Origin: JAHEFX01 sp964614585
GTDB taxonomy: Bacteria; Actinomycetota; Acidimicrobiia; Spongiisociales; JAENVV01
Direction of reading: 5' to 3'
DNA length: 12,743 nucleotides
Assembly (NCBI GenBank): GCA_964614585.1
Contig: CAZTLW010000064.1
Span: 1-12,743 of the forward strand
Shown: positions 1 through 6,692 of the stretch, in pieces
Numbering within the stretch: position 1 is the stretch's first letter
How the letters are laid out: each line of letters begins with the position of its first letter
The notes under the pieces: generated by a model
The model's input: the letters and a program-made list of their open reading frames with translations, nothing else
Told to the model about the DNA's origin: nothing
Databases searched by the model: none
Program-made: the position numbers and the translations under genes

Positions 1-51
1 TTCGACAAGAAGGTCATCCGGGCCGAGTACGAGACCATCCTCGTCGACTGA
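1..51 (+). CDS. C-terminal 16 residues of an unidentified protein (5' end outside window)
   Basis: The first frame reads 16 residues (FDKKVIRAEYETILVD) to a TGA stop at 49-51. Every sense codon ends in G or C, as expected for a real gene in this genome. The tail is too short to assign a family, and its function cannot be told from this window. It is transcribed in the same direction as the genes that follow. Confidence 0.6.
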   Translation, partial: FDKKVIRAEYETILVD

Positions 52-56
52 CCGGG

Positions 57-149
57 TTCGGCCGCCCCGCGCTGGGCTTCCGGCCGGTCGTCGCCTACGA
101 CACCTGGCAGGGACCGCTGCAGGCCGTGCGTGACCGACTGGGGAGTTGA
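57..149 (+). other. Coding-like stretch with no normal start codon
   Basis: In the third forward frame, bases 57-149 read as 30 residues ending ...WQGPLQAVRDRLGS before TGA, with most third positions G or C. The frame is open back to the window start but has no ATG, GTG or TTG there. The only overlap with the upstream stop is a CTGA at 48-51, which would need a rare CTG start. It could be a tiny coupled ORF, the remnant of a frameshifted C-terminus, or chance in GC-rich DNA. Confidence 0.2.
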
Positions 150-186
150 GCGGGCCATACTCGGCGGATGCCGTTGCCAGCCGCCC

Positions 187-552
187 GTGGGTGAGATCCA
201 CAGCGTCACGGGGTGGGTGGCGATCGGCTGGACCGCCGCCGTCGGCCTCTGGGGGGTCGTCGCCTCGATTCGCAAGGCCGAGGTGGGGCCATGGTTCGCC
301 CTCGGCACGATCGGCGGCCTCGCCTTCACCGCCCTGCAGGTGGGACTCGGGCTGGTGCTCTTCGCCCAGGGGTTCGACCCGGGATCGTTCCACCTCTTCT
401 ACGGGATCGTCATCCTGTTCATGGTGGCCTTCGCCTACATCTTCCGCGCCCAACTCGCCGTGGACCCGGGCCTCCGCTGGGGCCTGCTGCTCCTGTTCGT
501 CGCCGGCCTCGGGCTCCGGGCATGGGCGACGTTCGGCACCGCCGTCGGCTGA
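187..552 (+). CDS. Small four-helix membrane protein, function unknown
   Basis: This 121-residue protein is strongly hydrophobic, with four likely membrane helices at about residues 8-27, 38-60, 68-87 and 97-115. His5 lies just before helix 1 and His69 at the start of helix 3, in an HLFYG motif. Similar HxxYG motifs occur in small uncharacterised actinobacterial membrane proteins, and paired membrane histidines can ligate haem, but haem binding here is only a guess. The GTG at 187 was chosen because the protein and its first helix begin naturally there. A GTG at 130 in the same frame would add 19 unconvincing residues. Neither start has a clear ribosome-binding site. A hairpin overlaps the stop codon, so this is probably a single-gene unit. 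Confidence 0.6.
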   Translation: MGEIHSVTGWVAIGWTAAVGLWGVVASIRKAEVGPWFALGTIGGLAFTALQVGLGLVLFAQGFDPGSFHLFYGIVILFMVAFAYIFRAQLAVDPGLRWGLLLLFVAGLGLRAWATFGTAVG

Positions 553-570
553 CGAATCCCCTGTTCGTCG
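551..570 (+). terminator. Possible hairpin terminator after the four-helix protein
   Basis: GACGAA (551-556) and TTCGTC (564-569) form a perfect 6-bp stem with a 7-base loop, extendable by one T-G pair (550/570). The stem starts inside the stop codon. No T-run follows, so it may be only a weak terminator or an mRNA end-protecting hairpin. Confidence 0.35.
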
Positions 571-584
571 TCGTCCCGGCTTGA

Positions 585-590
585 TAGGTT
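585..590 (+). promoter_or_regulatory. Possible -10 element (TAGGTT) for the MFS gene
   Basis: TAGGTT fits the TANNNT pattern of actinobacterial -10 boxes and would place the transcript start near 597, leaving a leader of about 23 bases that contains the AAGGGA ribosome-binding site. No good -35 box is seen at normal spacing. Confidence 0.35.
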
Positions 591-619
591 GGGTGGGCGA
601 GTTCGTGAAGGGATTCACA

Positions 620-1921
620 ATGTCGGAACGTCGGTGGCCGGTCGTCGTCGGTGCGGTGCTCATCCAGATCTGTCTGGGCGCCATCTATGCATGGTCGGTC
701 TTCACGCCGGCCCTCCGGGACGCCGGGTGGACCAACGTCCAGACCCAGGTCGTCTTCTCCGTGGGGCTGGCGTCGTTCGCCCTCGTCATGGTGTTGGCGG
801 GACGCAAGCTCCGGGACTGGGGGCCGCGGCCGTTGGCGGTGGCGAGCGCCCTCACCCTCGGCGCCGGCTACGCGCTGGCGTCGCTCGGCGGCGGAGCCGA
901 ATTCTGGATCGTGCTCGTCGGGGTCGGCCTCGTCGGCGGTGCCGGCATCGGCCTCGGCTACGTCGTCCCGATCGCGGTCGGGATGCGCTGGTACCCCGAC
1001 CGCAAGGGCATGATCACCGGCGCCGCGGTGGCCGGGTTCGGCTTCGGCGCCCTCGGTTGGATCAAGTTGGCGGGGGAGTGGGGCAACCTCATCGACCGGA
1101 TCGGCCTCGACGGCACCTTCCTCACCTATGGCGTGCTCTTCGCCGCCCTCGTGTTGGTGGGGTCGTTGGCGATGCGATTCCCCCCCGAGGGCTGGCTGCC
1201 CGCCGGGTTCACGCCGCCGACGGGGGCGGCCTCGGGCAGCATCGACTTCACCCCCCGCGAGATGCTCCGCACCCCCCAGTTCCACCTCATCTCGCTCACG
1301 TTCGCGGTCTCGGCGGGTGCGGGACTCATGGCGATCGGGCTCATGAAGTCCTATCCCGTCGAGGCGCTGGTCGAGAACGGGTTCAGCACCGCCGAGGCCA
1401 GCGCCATCGCCGGCACCGCCATGGCGGTCTTCTTCAGCCTCGCCAACGGGATCGGCCGCCTCGCCTGGGGCACGCTGTCCGATCGGCTGGGTCGCAAGCT
1501 CTCGATCATCATCATGGCGGCGGCCCAGGGCGTGCTCATGTTCGCCTTCGTGGGGATGGCCGGCAGCGAGTACCTGCTCTACCTGGCGGCGGCGCTCATC
1601 GGCTTCAACTTCGGTGGGAACTTCGCCCTCTTCCCGGCCATCACCGCGGATGAGTTCGGCAACGCGGCGGTGGGAGCCAACTACCCGTGGGTCTTCCTCG
1701 CCTACGGCTTCGGCGGGATCGTGTTCCCGATCCTCGGGGGCCTGCTCGGCGACCTCGGCAACTTCCCCCTGGCCTTCGCGATCTGTGGGGTGGCGTGCCT
1801 CGTCGGTGCCGTGGCGGCGTTCCTCGTGTTCCCGCCCCACCACGACGAGGCCATGCACCGCTTCACCCTCAAGCGGTTCGTCCGCAACGCCCACCTCTTC
1901 GAGGACGAGTCGACGGCCTGA
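620..1921 (+). CDS. MFS transporter of the oxalate/formate antiporter (OFA) family
   Basis: This 433-residue protein carries out secondary transport across the cytoplasmic membrane, probably of a small organic anion. It has about 12 membrane helices split by a loop near residues 185-215. OFA-type features are the N-terminal GAIYAWSVF helix, the GWTNVQTQVVFSVGLASFA stretch, AGRKLRDWGPRP (60-71), and the second-half MFS motif GIGRLAWGTLSDRLGRK (277-293). In OxlT an arginine in helix 8 and a lysine in helix 11 bind oxalate. Here Arg280 may match the arginine, but helix 11 (about 355-378) has no lysine, which argues against oxalate. The ATG at 620 has AAGGGA at 608-613, 6 bases upstream. The frame stays open far upstream but the family starts here. 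The substrate is unknown. Confidence 0.9.
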   Translation: MSERRWPVVVGAVLIQICLGAIYAWSVFTPALRDAGWTNVQTQVVFSVGLASFALVMVLAGRKLRDWGPRPLAVASALTLGAGYALASLGGGAEFWIVLVGVGLVGGAGIGLGYVVPIAVGMRWYPDRKGMITGAAVAGFGFGALGWIKLAGEWGNLIDRIGLDGTFLTYGVLFAALVLVGSLAMRFPPEGWLPAGFTPPTGAASGSIDFTPREMLRTPQFHLISLTFAVSAGAGLMAIGLMKSYPVEALVENGFSTAEASAIAGTAMAVFFSLANGIGRLAWGTLSDRLGRKLSIIIMAAAQGVLMFAFVGMAGSEYLLYLAAALIGFNFGGNFALFPAITADEFGNAAVGANYPWVFLAYGFGGIVFPILGGLLGDLGNFPLAFAICGVACLVGAVAAFLVFPPHHDEAMHRFTLKRFVRNAHLFEDESTA

Positions 1922-1966
1922 CCGGCCACCGGTGAACCGGGACCGCCGGCGGATCCGTACGGAGGC

Positions 1967-2386
1967 GTGACCGACCTCCTGCTCGTCGCCCACGCCGCCG
2001 CCACCTGGGCGATGGTGGGCCTGTCGTGGACGGTGCGCGGGGTGCACTACCCGCTGTTCGTCCATGCCGCCGCCGACTTCGGTGCCTTCCACCGGGGCCA
2101 TGTCACCCGGATCACCGCGGTGCTCGCCGTCCCGTGGGCGGTCGAGGGCCTGACCGCGCTGGCACTCCCGTTCGTGCTCGACGGCCCCGACCGCGTGCTG
2201 GCCGCCATCGGTCTGGCCCTGGTCGTGGTCCTCGCCGGGCTGACCTGGTTCGTGGCGGTGCCGGCCCACGATCGGCTCGGGGACGGGTTCGATCCCGAGG
2301 TCCACCGCCGGCTGCTGGCGGTGGACGGCCTCCGGGTCGGGCTCTGGACGGTGCGGGGCCTCCTCGCCGCCGCGCTGTTGGTGTGA
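1967..2386 (+). CDS. Small conserved membrane protein of unknown function
   Basis: This 139-residue protein has four likely membrane helices (about 4-21, 50-70, 77-98, 122-139). It resembles a family of roughly 150-residue uncharacterised bacterial membrane proteins that share VHYPLF (26-31), a nearby histidine-rich turn (AFHRGH, 40-45), a P-x-H-x-RL turn (PAHDRL, 99-104) and a final L-R-x-x-x-W-x-x-RG helix (122-131). I recognise the pattern but know of no function. The GTG at 1967 is the only start in frame that keeps helix 1. GGAGG at 1961-1965 sits just one base from it, which is too close for normal use, so initiation may be unusual. The stop of the MFS gene is 45 bases upstream in the same frame, so the two are likely co-transcribed. 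Confidence 0.75.
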   Translation: MTDLLLVAHAAATWAMVGLSWTVRGVHYPLFVHAAADFGAFHRGHVTRITAVLAVPWAVEGLTALALPFVLDGPDRVLAAIGLALVVVLAGLTWFVAVPAHDRLGDGFDPEVHRRLLAVDGLRVGLWTVRGLLAAALLV

Positions 2387-2387
2387 C

Positions 2388-2405
2388 GGGGGCTTCGCGG
2401 CCCTC
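2388..2405 (+). terminator. Possible short hairpin terminator before fabI
   Basis: Directly after the TGA at 2384-2386, GGGC (2390-2393) pairs with GCCC (2400-2403) around TTCGCG. The stem extends by a G-T and a G-C pair to 6 bp. It lacks a T-run. Its place between a stop codon and the next -10 box supports a terminator role. Confidence 0.35.
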
Positions 2406-2410
2406 ACCGG

Positions 2411-2416
2411 TACCAT
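2411..2416 (+). promoter_or_regulatory. Likely -10 element (TACCAT) for the fabI cluster
   Basis: TACCAT matches TANNNT and predicts a transcript start near 2423 with a leader of about 19 bases containing GGAGG at 2432-2436. No convincing -35 box is present. It would drive fabI, the hydrolase and the Mur-ligase gene together. Confidence 0.45.
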
Positions 2417-2441
2417 CGCGGCGCACGATCCGGAGGTGGCG

Positions 2442-3221
2442 ATGTTGTTGGCGGGCAAGCGACTGGTGGTGACCGGGGTGCTCAACCCCGACTCCATCGC
2501 CTTCCACGCGGCTCGGATCGCCCAGGAACAGGGCGCCGAGGTGGTGCTCACCGGGTTCGGCCGGGCCCTCCGGTTGACCGAGCGCTCCGCCCGTCGGCTG
2601 CCCAGCCCGCCCGACGTCCTCGAACTCGACATCCTCGACCCATCCCACATGGAGGCGCTGGTGGCGGACCTGTCGGGGCGCTGGGGCGCCGTCGACGGGG
2701 CGCTCCACTCGATCGCCTTCGCCCCCGAGGACGCCCTCGGCGGCAACTTCCTCGCCACCCCGGTCGAGAGCGCCCAGACCGCCTTCACCGTCTCGGCCTT
2801 CTCCTACAAGACCCTCGCCGTGGGTCTCCGGCCGCTGCTGCAGGCGGCCGGCGGGGGAGCCCTCGTGGCGATGGACTTCGACAACTCCCGGGCCTGGCCG
2901 GGCTACGACTGGATGGGCGTCGCCAAGTCGGCGCTCCAATCGGTCACCCGCTACCTGGCCCGCGACCTCGGCGGCGACGGGATCCGGGTCAACGCCGTGT
3001 CGGCCGGACCGCTCGCCACGGTGGCGGCGAAGTCGATCCCGGGCTTCTCCCAGTTCCAGGACATCTGGGGCCGGCAGGCCCCCCTCGGATGGGACCAGAC
3101 CGACCCCGACCCCGTCGCGCGCATGGTCTGCGTGCTGCTCAGCGACTGGGCCCCCGCCACCACCGGCGAGATCGTCCACGTCGACGGCGGATTCCACGCC
3201 ATCGCCGCCGGGGGCGCCTGA
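2442..3221 (+). CDS. fabI: Enoyl-[acyl-carrier-protein] reductase, InhA-like (FabI)
   Basis: This 259-residue cytoplasmic enzyme catalyses the last step of each fatty-acid elongation round, the NADH-dependent reduction of trans-2-enoyl-ACP. It is a short-chain dehydrogenase/reductase-fold protein collinear with mycobacterial InhA. It has the cofactor loop TGVLNPDSIAF (11-21), VVLTGF (34-39), LELD (60-63), HSIAF (89-93), the MDFDNSRAWPGYDWMGVAKS stretch with catalytic Tyr155 and Lys162 in the FabI Tyr-x6-Lys spacing, AGPL (188-191), and a C-terminal SDWAPATTGEIVHVDGG. The ATG at 2442 was chosen over the GTG at 2436 because GGAGG (2432-2436) lies 5 bases before it and the protein then starts like InhA. 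The next gene begins 3 bases after its stop. Confidence in the family is very high. Confidence 0.96.
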   Translation: MLLAGKRLVVTGVLNPDSIAFHAARIAQEQGAEVVLTGFGRALRLTERSARRLPSPPDVLELDILDPSHMEALVADLSGRWGAVDGALHSIAFAPEDALGGNFLATPVESAQTAFTVSAFSYKTLAVGLRPLLQAAGGGALVAMDFDNSRAWPGYDWMGVAKSALQSVTRYLARDLGGDGIRVNAVSAGPLATVAAKSIPGFSQFQDIWGRQAPLGWDQTDPDPVARMVCVLLSDWAPATTGEIVHVDGGFHAIAAGGA

Positions 3222-3224
3222 GCG

Positions 3225-3959
3225 GTGCCGATCCGCGCCGTCGCCGACGGTCTCTTCGCCGACGTCGGATCCGGCACCCCCACGGTGCTGGCGCTCCACG
3301 GCTGGGGCCGCAACCGCTCCGACTGGGACGGCGTGCTGGCCCCCGAGGATCGCATCGCCGTCGACCTGCCGGGCTTCGGGGCGTCACCCCCGCCGCCGGC
3401 CGTGTGGGGCGCCCACGACTATGCCCGCGCCCTCGCACCCGTGCTCGACCTGTTCGACGCCCCACCGGTGGTGGTCGGCCACTCGTTCGGTGGCCGGGTC
3501 GCCGTGTGCCTGGCAGCGTCGGGCGCCGAGGTGGCGGGGCTCGTGCTGGCCGGGGTGCCCCTGATCCGCCGCACCGAGTCCGGTGGTCGCCCACCGGCGG
3601 GCTACCGGGCGATTCGATGGGCCCACGGGCGCGGCCTCGTCGGCGACGAGCGCCTCGAGGCCGCCAGGCGCCGCTACGGCTCGGCCGACTACCGCGCCGC
3701 CGCCGGCGTCATGCGTGACGTCCTCGTCCGCGTCGTCAACGAGTCGTACGAGCGGGAGTTGGCCGAGATCGCGGTGCCGACCCGACTCGTCTGGGGAGCC
3801 GACGACACCGCCGCCCCGCTCGCCGCTGCCGAGGATGCCCTCGGGATCCTCCGGTCGTCCGGCCTCGACGCCGACCTCACGGTCGTCGCGGACGTCGGCC
3901 ACGACGTCCACCGGGCCCGACCCGAGGCCATCGTCGCCGCCGTCGAGGCGCTCCGATGA
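3225..3959 (+). CDS. Alpha/beta-fold hydrolase
   Basis: This 244-residue, probably cytoplasmic hydrolase has the full catalytic set of the alpha/beta hydrolase fold: oxyanion-hole motif LHGWG (24-28), nucleophile elbow GHSFGG with Ser87, acidic residue in WGADD (Asp194 most likely), and His226 in VGHDVH. A cap region of about 70 residues (113-180) lies between the strands, as in esterases and C-C bond hydrolases. The substrate cannot be told from sequence. The GTG at 3225 lies 3 bases after the fabI stop with no ribosome-binding site, suggesting translational coupling. Its end overlaps the next start by four bases (ATGA, 3956-3959). The operon suggests a lipid or cell-envelope substrate, but that is inference from position only. 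Confidence 0.88.
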   Translation: MPIRAVADGLFADVGSGTPTVLALHGWGRNRSDWDGVLAPEDRIAVDLPGFGASPPPPAVWGAHDYARALAPVLDLFDAPPVVVGHSFGGRVAVCLAASGAEVAGLVLAGVPLIRRTESGGRPPAGYRAIRWAHGRGLVGDERLEAARRRYGSADYRAAAGVMRDVLVRVVNESYERELAEIAVPTRLVWGADDTAAPLAAAEDALGILRSSGLDADLTVVADVGHDVHRARPEAIVAAVEALR

Positions 3960-5488
3960 ACTGGTGGGAGATCGCCATCGCAGCCGTGGCCGCCGTCGCC
4001 GGCGCCATCCCGATGGCGCTGAGGTGGTGGCGGGTCGCCCAACTGGAGCACTACCTCCCGGGGTCGGTCGTGCGGTTCGCGCTCCGCTGGTGGCGGTCGT
4101 CGCCGCCCAACGTCGTGCTCGGCCTCGGGCTGGTCGGCCTCGTCCCCGCCGCGATCGCGCTGCCCGATGCCGGGCTCTGGTTCGTCCTGCTCGCGGCGGC
4201 GATCGCCGCGATCTACCCGCTCGGCCTGCCGGCACGCGCCCCCGGCTCCCCGGCATGGACCGAGCGGCTGCGCCGGGTCGGGGTCGCCTCGGTGGTGCTC
4301 GCCCTCGTCGGTGGGACCGCGGTCGGCCTCCTGGCCGGTGCCGGTGCCGGGCTCGTGGTAGCCCTGGTGCTCTTCGACCTGGCCGTCGACGGGGCGTTGG
4401 CGCTGCTGGCCCCACTCGAACGGCGCCGCCAGCGGGTCTGGATCGACAAGGCCCGCGCCCGCCTGCGCCAGGTCGGCCCCCGGGTCGTCTCGATCACCGG
4501 TGCCTATGGCAAGACGACGACCAAGGAGTACGTCCGACGGGTCCTCGGCGCCGCCGCCCCGACCGTCGCCAGCCCGGCGTCGTTCAACAACGCCATGGGA
4601 CTCGCCCGCACCATCAACGACCAGCTCGCCCCGGGCACCGAGTGGTTCGTGGCAGAGATGGGCACGTACGGGCCCGGTGAGGTGACCGAGTTGTGCTCGT
4701 GGATCCCGCCCGACATCGCCGCCATAGCCGCCATCGGTCCGGTCCACCTCGAGCGGTTCGGCACCCTCGAAGCGATCCTGCGCGGTGAGGCGGAGGCGGC
4801 CGAGCTCAGTGACGTGGTGGTGCTGAACGTCGACGACCCCCTCCTCGCCGGGCTCGCCGACGAGTTCGTCGAGCGTGGCAAGACGGTCATCCGGGCCGGC
4901 GTGACGGCCCCGGACCTCGACGTGGCGGTGGCGCCGTCCGACGACGGCTGGGAGGTCTCGGTTCGGGGGGCGCCGGTTGGGACGGTGCCCGAGGTGCCGT
5001 TCCCGACCAACCTCGCCGTCGCCGTCGGGGTGGGCCTCGCCGCCGGGGTCCCGCTCGAACGGCTGGCCGATGCCTTCGAGGGGGCGGCGACGCCCGACCA
5101 CCGCCAGACGGTGGCGCGGGGGCCCGGTGGATTCTGGGTGGTCGACGACACCTACAACTCCAACCCGGCGGGAGCCGCCGCGGCCCTCGAGACCCTGGCG
5201 GGTCTCGGAAAGGGTCGTCGGGTGGTCGTCACGCCCGGCATGGTGGAGCTCGGCCACGAGCAGGCGGCGGCCAACGAGGCGTTCGGGGCGGCGGCGGCGA
5301 CCATCGCCGACGACGTCGTCATCGTGAAGCGCACCAATCGGGCCGCGCTGCGCCGAGGCGCCCGTCGTGGGTCGGCCAACGTCAGGTTCGCGGCGTCCCG
5401 GGCCGACGCGGTCGAGTGGGTGCGCGCCACCCTGGCAGGCGACGACGCGGTGCTCTACGAGAACGACCTCCCCGACCACTACCCCTAG
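3956..5488 (+). CDS. MurF-like Mur ligase with an N-terminal membrane domain
   Basis: This 510-residue protein has two parts. Residues 1-155 form a membrane domain with about five hydrophobic segments (5-23, 52-68, 71-90, 108-125, 127-152). Residues 175-510 are a Mur ligase central and C-terminal module: P-loop GAYGKTTTK (182-190), SFNNAMGLA (209-217), AEMGTYGPGEV (233-243), HLERFGTLEAI (264-274), VDDTYNSNP (396-404) and PGMVELG (427-433). These are the conserved blocks of MurF, which joins D-Ala-D-Ala to UDP-MurNAc-tripeptide using ATP. The MurF N-terminal substrate-binding domain is missing and replaced by membrane helices, so the acceptor is probably different or membrane-bound. The start overlaps the hydrolase stop as ATGA. 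A Ddl-like gene follows 43 bases later. It is probably not the cell's only MurF. Confidence 0.85.
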   Translation: MNWWEIAIAAVAAVAGAIPMALRWWRVAQLEHYLPGSVVRFALRWWRSSPPNVVLGLGLVGLVPAAIALPDAGLWFVLLAAAIAAIYPLGLPARAPGSPAWTERLRRVGVASVVLALVGGTAVGLLAGAGAGLVVALVLFDLAVDGALALLAPLERRRQRVWIDKARARLRQVGPRVVSITGAYGKTTTKEYVRRVLGAAAPTVASPASFNNAMGLARTINDQLAPGTEWFVAEMGTYGPGEVTELCSWIPPDIAAIAAIGPVHLERFGTLEAILRGEAEAAELSDVVVLNVDDPLLAGLADEFVERGKTVIRAGVTAPDLDVAVAPSDDGWEVSVRGAPVGTVPEVPFPTNLAVAVGVGLAAGVPLERLADAFEGAATPDHRQTVARGPGGFWVVDDTYNSNPAGAAAALETLAGLGKGRRVVVTPGMVELGHEQAAANEAFGAAAATIADDVVIVKRTNRAALRRGARRGSANVRFAASRADAVEWVRATLAGDDAVLYENDLPDHYP

Positions 5489-5519
5489 GACGAGACACGG
5501 TGCGAACCGGTGGGCGATC

Positions 5520-5525
5520 TACGCT
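5520..5525 (+). promoter_or_regulatory. Leaderless promoter -10 box (TACGCT) for the ddl-like gene
   Basis: TACGCT (TANNNT type) is followed by exactly six bases, CCGACC, and then the ATG at 5532. Transcription would start at or next to the A of the start codon, giving an mRNA without a 5' leader, and there is no ribosome-binding site. The same 15 bases occur before the RAM-domain gene at 6924-6938 on the other strand. A small CGGT/ACCG hairpin with a GCGA loop (5498-5509) lies just upstream. Confidence 0.55.
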
Positions 5526-5531
5526 CCGACC

Positions 5532-6626
5532 ATGACCGCCCATGCCGTGGTGTTCGGCGGCCCGTCGCCCGAACACGACATCTCGATCCTGACCGGGCTC
5601 ATGGCCGCCCGCACCCTGTCGGAGGCCGGCACCGAGGTGCTGGCGCTGTACTGGACCAAGACCGGGGACTGGTACGAGGTCCCGGTCACCGCCGAGGCGG
5701 CCGACTTCCTCGAAGGCGTCCCCCGGGGCGCCCGGGAACTCGGGTTCGTGGCGGCGACCGGAGCCGGGTGGGTCGCCGAGGGCCGACTCGGCCGTCCCCG
5801 CCCCCTCGGCATCGAGACCGTGATCAACGCCTGCCATGGTGGCCCGGGCGAGGACGGGTCGCTGCAGGCCGCCCTCGACCTCGCCGGGATCCGTTCGTCG
5901 GGACCGCCGACCTGGTCGGCCGCCCTGGCGATGGACAAGCTGGCGTTCGGTGCCGTCATGGAGGTCGCCGGGCTGCCGACGTTGCCGCGTCGGCCGATCG
6001 ACCCCGACATCGCTCCGGGCTTCGAGGGCCCCTACATCGCCAAGCCTCGCTTCGGGGGTTCGTCGATCGGCATCGAGGTGGTCGAGGACCATGCGACCGC
6101 CGTCGCCCTCGCCGGCGCCTCCCCCCACTACGGCTCCGGCGGCGTCATCGAGCCCTTCCTGGAGGGCGCCGACGACCTCAACGTCTCGATCCGCACGTTC
6201 CCGGCGTTCGAGGTGTCGCCGATCGAGCGCCCGCTCCGGTCGGGGGCGCTCTACGACTACCGCGAGAAGTACCTGTCGGGTGGCGGGCTGGAGGGCTCTC
6301 GCCGCGAGCTCCCCGCCGACGTGCCCGACGAGGTGGCCGATCGGATCCGCGAGCTGGCCGCGACGGTGGCCCGGTTGACCGGGGTACGCGGGGTCTCCCG
6401 CCTCGACTTCCTCTGGACCGGCGAGGAGCTCTACGTCAACGAACTCAACAACCCGCCGGGCTCACTGAGCCACTATCTCTGGTCGGCGGGCGGGGTGACC
6501 ACGGCGACGCTGCTCGGGGACCTCCTCGCCGAGGCGGAGCGAGGGAGCGGTCCGGGTTGGACGGCGGTCGGCGCCGATGGGACCGCCCTGCGAGACGCGG
6601 GCTCGATCGCGGCCAAGCTCGGCTGA
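5532..6626 (+). CDS. ddl: Divergent D-alanine--D-alanine ligase-like ATP-grasp enzyme
   Basis: This 364-residue ATP-grasp enzyme belongs to the Ddl family, which joins two D-alanines with ATP for peptidoglycan. Visible Ddl blocks are FGGPSPEHDIS (8-18, Glu14), HGGPGEDGSLQAAL (102-115), ALAMDK (131-136), AKPRFGGSSIGI (170-181), YDYREKYL (241-248), SRLDF (289-293, Arg290, Asp292) and YVNELNNPPGSLSHY (301-315, Glu304, Asn306). The last block departs from the usual N-T-x-PG-x-T-x-HS: aligned by hand to E. coli DdlB, the Ser281 position that contacts the second D-Ala is Tyr315, while the Lys-Tyr pair (246-247) is kept. It may therefore use a different second substrate, or be a diverged true Ddl. 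The ATG at 5532 was chosen from the N-terminal motif and the leaderless promoter. It lies beside a MurF-like gene. Confidence 0.85.
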   Translation: MTAHAVVFGGPSPEHDISILTGLMAARTLSEAGTEVLALYWTKTGDWYEVPVTAEAADFLEGVPRGARELGFVAATGAGWVAEGRLGRPRPLGIETVINACHGGPGEDGSLQAALDLAGIRSSGPPTWSAALAMDKLAFGAVMEVAGLPTLPRRPIDPDIAPGFEGPYIAKPRFGGSSIGIEVVEDHATAVALAGASPHYGSGGVIEPFLEGADDLNVSIRTFPAFEVSPIERPLRSGALYDYREKYLSGGGLEGSRRELPADVPDEVADRIRELAATVARLTGVRGVSRLDFLWTGEELYVNELNNPPGSLSHYLWSAGGVTTATLLGDLLAEAERGSGPGWTAVGADGTALRDAGSIAAKLG

Positions 6627-6643
6627 CCTCGAACCGACTTCTC

Positions 6644-6680
6644 GTGTCGTCCACCCCTCGTCATGAGGGCCGGGCGACAC
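6644..6680. terminator. Bipartite hairpin between convergent genes, likely two-way terminator
   Basis: GTGTCGTCC (6644-6652) pairs with GGGCGACAC (6672-6680), including one T-G pair. After a 2-by-2 internal loop, CCCTC (6655-6659) pairs with GAGGG (6665-6669) around GTCAT, giving about 14 pairs in all. It sits 17 bases after the ddl-like stop and 12 bases from the end of the minus-strand RAM-domain gene. No T-run is present on either side. Confidence 0.65.
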
Positions 6681-6692
6681 AGGAACGGTCGG

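Noticed and set aside
146..619. N-terminal extension of the MFS transporter
   Set aside because: The frame is open, but the translation is Ser/Arg/Pro-rich and overlaps the 187-552 membrane protein in another frame. The ribosome-binding site and family alignment favour 620.
419..2788. Minus-strand open frame of 789 codons
   Set aside because: It runs antisense across four plus-strand genes, including FabI and the MFS transporter, has low-complexity Arg/Gly/Glu/Asp-rich translation and no recognisable domain. It is a by-product of high GC content.
3689..5479. Minus-strand open frame of 596 codons
   Set aside because: It is antisense to the Mur-ligase gene and has no domain pattern.
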